Origin: Spirochaetota bacterium
GTDB lineage: Bacteria > Spirochaetota > UBA4802 > UBA5368
Assembly: GCA_035477215.1 (NCBI GenBank)
Contig: DATIKU010000061.1
Span: forward strand, 62,001-126,000
Direction of reading: 5' to 3'
DNA: 64,000 nt
Under the pieces are notes generated by a model. It was not told where the DNA came from. It ran no database searches and was given only the letters and a program-made list of their open reading frames with translations. Below, one piece after another: positions 61,673 to 64,000 of the stretch. Both the position numbers and the translations under genes were made by a program. Every line of letters begins with the position of its first letter. Position 1 is the first letter of the stretch.

Positions 61673-62152
61673 TCATATCTTTGAAAGAAACCCGCGGAAA
61701 GATTGCAGATCGCGCCGCAAGGGCCCGTGGACACGTTTTAAACGGGCGATAAGTGAATCAAGCCTTTCCCAGTCGTACGCGAACCCGTGATAATACCGTT
61801 TGAAATGCCTGAAGCGCATCAGCTCGGCGAGGTCTTCGCCGACGGAATCTGATACTACTTGCGGGCGCATCGCTTCCACCTCCAGCGTCATTCGCTCCAG
61901 GAGGTCCTTATGCCATCGCCCCTCGACGAGGTTGTTCTCGAAATATTGCGATATCCTGAAAAAAACGGTCTCTGCACAAGTATAATAGCCCTCGATGATG
62001 GAGGCCACCATCAGAGCCGTCCGGTTAGTCCTTCCCAGCAAACGCACATCATCGTCGATGGCCTTTCCAAGTTCGTCAAAAATCTCGTCCAGAATCGCCA
62101 GGTGTTTATCAATCTGCGCGATCAGGATTTTTATCGACTCAAGCTCTTTCAT
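61673..62152 (-). CDS. HepT-like HEPN-domain toxin
   Basis: A 159-residue all-helical protein resembling HepT/DUF86-like HEPN toxins. The expected Rx4-6H motif can be read as RHFKRYYH followed by GFAYDW near residue 115-125. It overlaps by 14 bp the upstream MNT-type nucleotidyltransferase gene, the classic MntA/HepT (type VII) order with the antitoxin first. HepT is an RNase that MntA silences by adding AMPs to its tyrosine near the active site. The Tyr residues in this motif (RYYHGF) fit that idea. The start at 62152 has GAGGGGGGTG upstream. Confidence 0.78.
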   Translation of the reverse strand: MKELESIKILIAQIDKHLAILDEIFDELGKAIDDDVRLLGRTNRTALMVASIIEGYYTCAETVFFRISQYFENNLVEGRWHKDLLERMTLEVEAMRPQVVSDSVGEDLAELMRFRHFKRYYHGFAYDWERLDSLIARLKRVHGPLRRDLQSFRGFLSKI

Positions 62153-62528
62153 GCACCAGCACCCCCCTCTCCCGTATGCTTCGCGCGTGCGCGGGGTGCA
62201 CCCTCTCGATCTCAACGATATCGACCGGTATATCGGTCATCGCCTCGGCGTCGGCAAGAGCCTCCAGTCCGTCCAGGGGGCCCGCAAGCCCCTCCAGCGC
62301 GATGTCGATATCGGAGATCTCCGTGAAGTGTTCGGGTGTCAGAAGCGATCCCCATTGATATATTTTCCCCGGATTATATTTTTTAATGAGGTGGTCTATA
62401 ATACGCTCGCAGTCCTTTTTGGCCTGTTCCCATCGTGTGCGCCGAAGCAAGGCTTTTCTCTTTTCCCTCGCGATGAGCGAGGCCCTGGCCAGGTCTATAT
62501 CGAATGTTTTTTTTAATGGCGTATCCAA
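62139..62528 (-). CDS. MntA-like nucleotidyltransferase antitoxin
   Basis: A 129-residue minimal nucleotidyltransferase. The signature is GS (WGSLLTPEHF) with DID about 11 residues later (ISDIDIALEGL), as in MNT proteins that AMPylate HepT. No ATG precedes the domain; the only plausible start is TTG at 62528, preceded weakly by AGGTG. An in-frame stop lies just upstream, so the start is well bounded. It would neutralise the HEPN toxin encoded by the overlapping downstream gene. Confidence 0.8.
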   Translation of the reverse strand: MDTPLKKTFDIDLARASLIAREKRKALLRRTRWEQAKKDCERIIDHLIKKYNPGKIYQWGSLLTPEHFTEISDIDIALEGLAGPLDGLEALADAEAMTDIPVDIVEIERVHPAHARSIRERGVLVHERA

Positions 62529-62959
62529 GCAAACACCTGTGGATAACTATTTACCGCGTTTGCCAAACGGCCCCGTTTCTCGGGCTCGGCGGAACTTACC
62601 CGTTCCGGGGAGGCAACGATTCCGTATGCCATCGCCTATTGTCACGGCTCACACCAGTAAGATGAGATAATCGACTTCCTGTCAATGAATATATGGAAAG
62701 GGGTATTCCCGATTCCGGGGGTTGAATTTTATTCCAGTGGCAGTCTGTCGCGAGCCCGGGTCGTTTTGGGTGTGGCAATCCCCTCTTTAACGTATTCACC
62801 TCCCCGGGAGAGGTATCCATCGCGGCCGTTTTTTAATTGATTTTTTCAGGCAGCTGTCAGCACCTGAATAAAACCACCGTCCTGTCAGGTTTATGAAATT
62901 CCCCCGCGACTCGACGCGGGATATCAGCAAGCTCAACGCGCGGGATCTGCGAGGACTTA
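62529..62959. other. divergent intergenic region with a DnaA-box match
   Basis: A 431-bp spacer between the MntA gene (minus) and the next plus-strand gene. A perfect 9-bp DnaA-box match (TGTGGATAA, 62538-62546) lies just upstream of MntA; it is a single copy, so not an origin. No gene recognised. Confidence 0.5.
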
Positions 62960-64000
62960 ATGGCGCTTATATCAACCTGTGGCCGCGCCCTCCGGGAGTT
63001 CATCGGAAAGCGCTCCGTTTTCCTGACCGTCTTCATCATCCTTATCCTCAATCTCCTTTTGAAAAACATCCTCGGCGTTAACGAGAACGTCGTGCTCGCC
63101 GAGGCCAGACACTTCGGCGACCCATCGTGGATCCCCAACGACTGGTTTTTAAACCAGTATATCGGTTATCGACTTCTTTTTAACGCGATATTCGGACAGC
63201 TCGCCATGATACTGCCGCTTTATCTGGTATCTATCGCGGGCAGGCTTGTAATCTATTTCCTCTTCGCGATCGTCATCGAAAAAATCTCCAGGACGCTTAA
63301 AATCCATCTTGCTCTAATAATCCCGGCCCTGGTGCTCTTTGTTTCCTTTCAATCCATCGTTGCGCGCGAATGGATGATCGGCGGCGTCGAGACGAAGAGC
63401 TTCGCCTATATCTGCGCGCTCGGTGCGCTCGTCGCCCTGGCGCACCGGCGGTACCGGCCCATGTTTCTCCTCACGGGGCTCGCGGCCTCGTTCCATATAC
63501 TTGTCGGGATTTACGCCGCATTCAGCCTGGGAGTCGCAATTCTCCTAACTTTCAACAGCCACAGCGATCGCATAAAGGAAATATTCCTGGCGGTTCCTTA
63601 CGCCCTTATGACGGCAGTACCCGCCATATACGCCGTCGGTCAATACCTTTATGACAGCGCGAGCGTCGACGCGCTAAAGGCGGCGACCATCTATGTCATC
63701 GAGCGCAATCCGCATCATACCTTCCCGGAAGCATGGACCAGGCCCTGGGTGGCCAGGTTCTCGGCGAGCTGTATGCTGTTCGCCGGCATACTCGCGTTCT
63801 CACGCAGGCCGGCGAGGCGTGTATTTGCAGCCTACGGGCTGGGCTCGGCCGTGCTTTTCTGTGCGGGGCTTGTGCTGTATCATTCTGGAAATTACGCCTG
63901 GCTGAAACTCTACTGGTTCCGCCACCCGGACGTCATCATCCCCCTGCTCGGCTTTTTCCTTCTCGCCGCGCTCATGAGCGAGCCGCTTAAAAGCGAATCC
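62960..64000 (+). CDS. polytopic membrane protein, unknown family (C terminus beyond the window)
   Basis: The frame from ATG 62960 (GAGGA upstream) stays open for 347 codons to the window edge. It shows at least eight hydrophobic helices, for example SVFLTVFIILILNLLL and ILPLYLVSIAGRLVIYFLF, with an early external segment ARHFGDPSWIPNDW and a late loop KLYWFRHPDVIIP. The pattern resembles large membrane proteins of surface-polysaccharide or GT-C type (DUF6798-like), but I cannot name a family with confidence. It begins a new plus-strand unit after the glycan cluster. Confidence 0.7.
   Translation, partial: MALISTCGRALREFIGKRSVFLTVFIILILNLLLKNILGVNENVVLAEARHFGDPSWIPNDWFLNQYIGYRLLFNAIFGQLAMILPLYLVSIAGRLVIYFLFAIVIEKISRTLKIHLALIIPALVLFVSFQSIVAREWMIGGVETKSFAYICALGALVALAHRRYRPMFLLTGLAASFHILVGIYAAFSLGVAILLTFNSHSDRIKEIFLAVPYALMTAVPAIYAVGQYLYDSASVDALKAATIYVIERNPHHTFPEAWTRPWVARFSASCMLFAGILAFSRRPARRVFAAYGLGSAVLFCAGLVLYHSGNYAWLKLYWFRHPDVIIPLLGFFLLAALMSEPLKSES

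Overview
The window is GC-rich, gene-dense DNA from a Gram-negative (double-membrane) bacterium. A LolA-like carrier, a POTRA-domain outer-membrane barrel, two other predicted outer-membrane barrels and several lipoboxes show the outer membrane. A class I adenylate cyclase, PilZ and EAL c-di-GMP proteins, acyl-CoA catabolism in several clusters and a Tat-dependent DUF362/polyferredoxin pair fit a metabolically versatile environmental organism. Spirochaetota (Leptospira-like lineages) or a deltaproteobacterial-type lineage would both fit. No rRNA or strong phylogenetic marker is present, so this is inference. No tRNA, CRISPR array, intact insertion sequence or prophage was seen.

Layout. 1-7.9 kb: a tightly packed minus-strand operon for acyl-CoA chemistry. 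It holds two thiolase-fold proteins, an SCP2-SCP2-DUF35 fusion, a DUF35-BKACE fusion, a crotonase, an acyl-CoA synthetase and the start of a CoA-transferase. Both thiolase-like proteins appear to lack the classical catalytic residues, so a non-thiolase C-C cleaving complex is proposed. 8-11.6 kb: a PHP protein, then a Tat-exported DUF362 protein and a NapH-NapG-type fusion ending in a strong terminator. 11.6-13.4 kb: a 23S rRNA methyltransferase homologue and a membrane protein. 13.7-17.9 kb: two TPR proteins and two short, probably paralogous lipoproteins. 17.9-21.5 kb: PilZ protein, cell-wall amidase and a YhcC-type radical SAM protein. 21.5-22.8 kb: RNase P RNA (minus strand, with a promoter), rsmD and a DUF1858 protein. 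23.6-26.7 kb: EAL phosphodiesterase and a poly(A) polymerase/CCA-type enzyme.

26.8-30.3 kb: a TetR regulator with a clear dyad operator over its promoter, followed by a dienoyl-CoA-reductase-like flavoenzyme and a crotonase. 30.6-33.4 kb: class I adenylate cyclase. 33.6-40.8 kb: outer-membrane proteins, a D-aminoacylase-type amidohydrolase, a divergently transcribed penicillin-acylase-type lipoprotein and a small cereblon-like CULT-domain protein. 41-43.4 kb: SDR, membrane protein and a dienoyl-CoA-isomerase-like crotonase. 43.7-48.3 kb: sensor kinase, POTRA barrel and LolA-like carrier. 48.9-50.9 kb: MaoC hydratase and aminotransferase. 51.1-61.4 kb: a surface-glycan cluster with a UPF0104 protein, two polyprenyl-phosphate-sugar synthase-type GT2 enzymes, three GT-C membrane glycosyltransferases and GtrA, interrupted by an alpha/beta hydrolase. 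61.7-62.5 kb: an MntA/HepT toxin-antitoxin pair. 63-64 kb: a partial polytopic membrane protein.

Three copies of a roughly 105-121 bp palindromic repeat, two GC-rich hairpins and a 197-bp MITE-like element lie in the spacers. Functional links within operons are inferred from spacing and family knowledge; nothing here was checked by database search.
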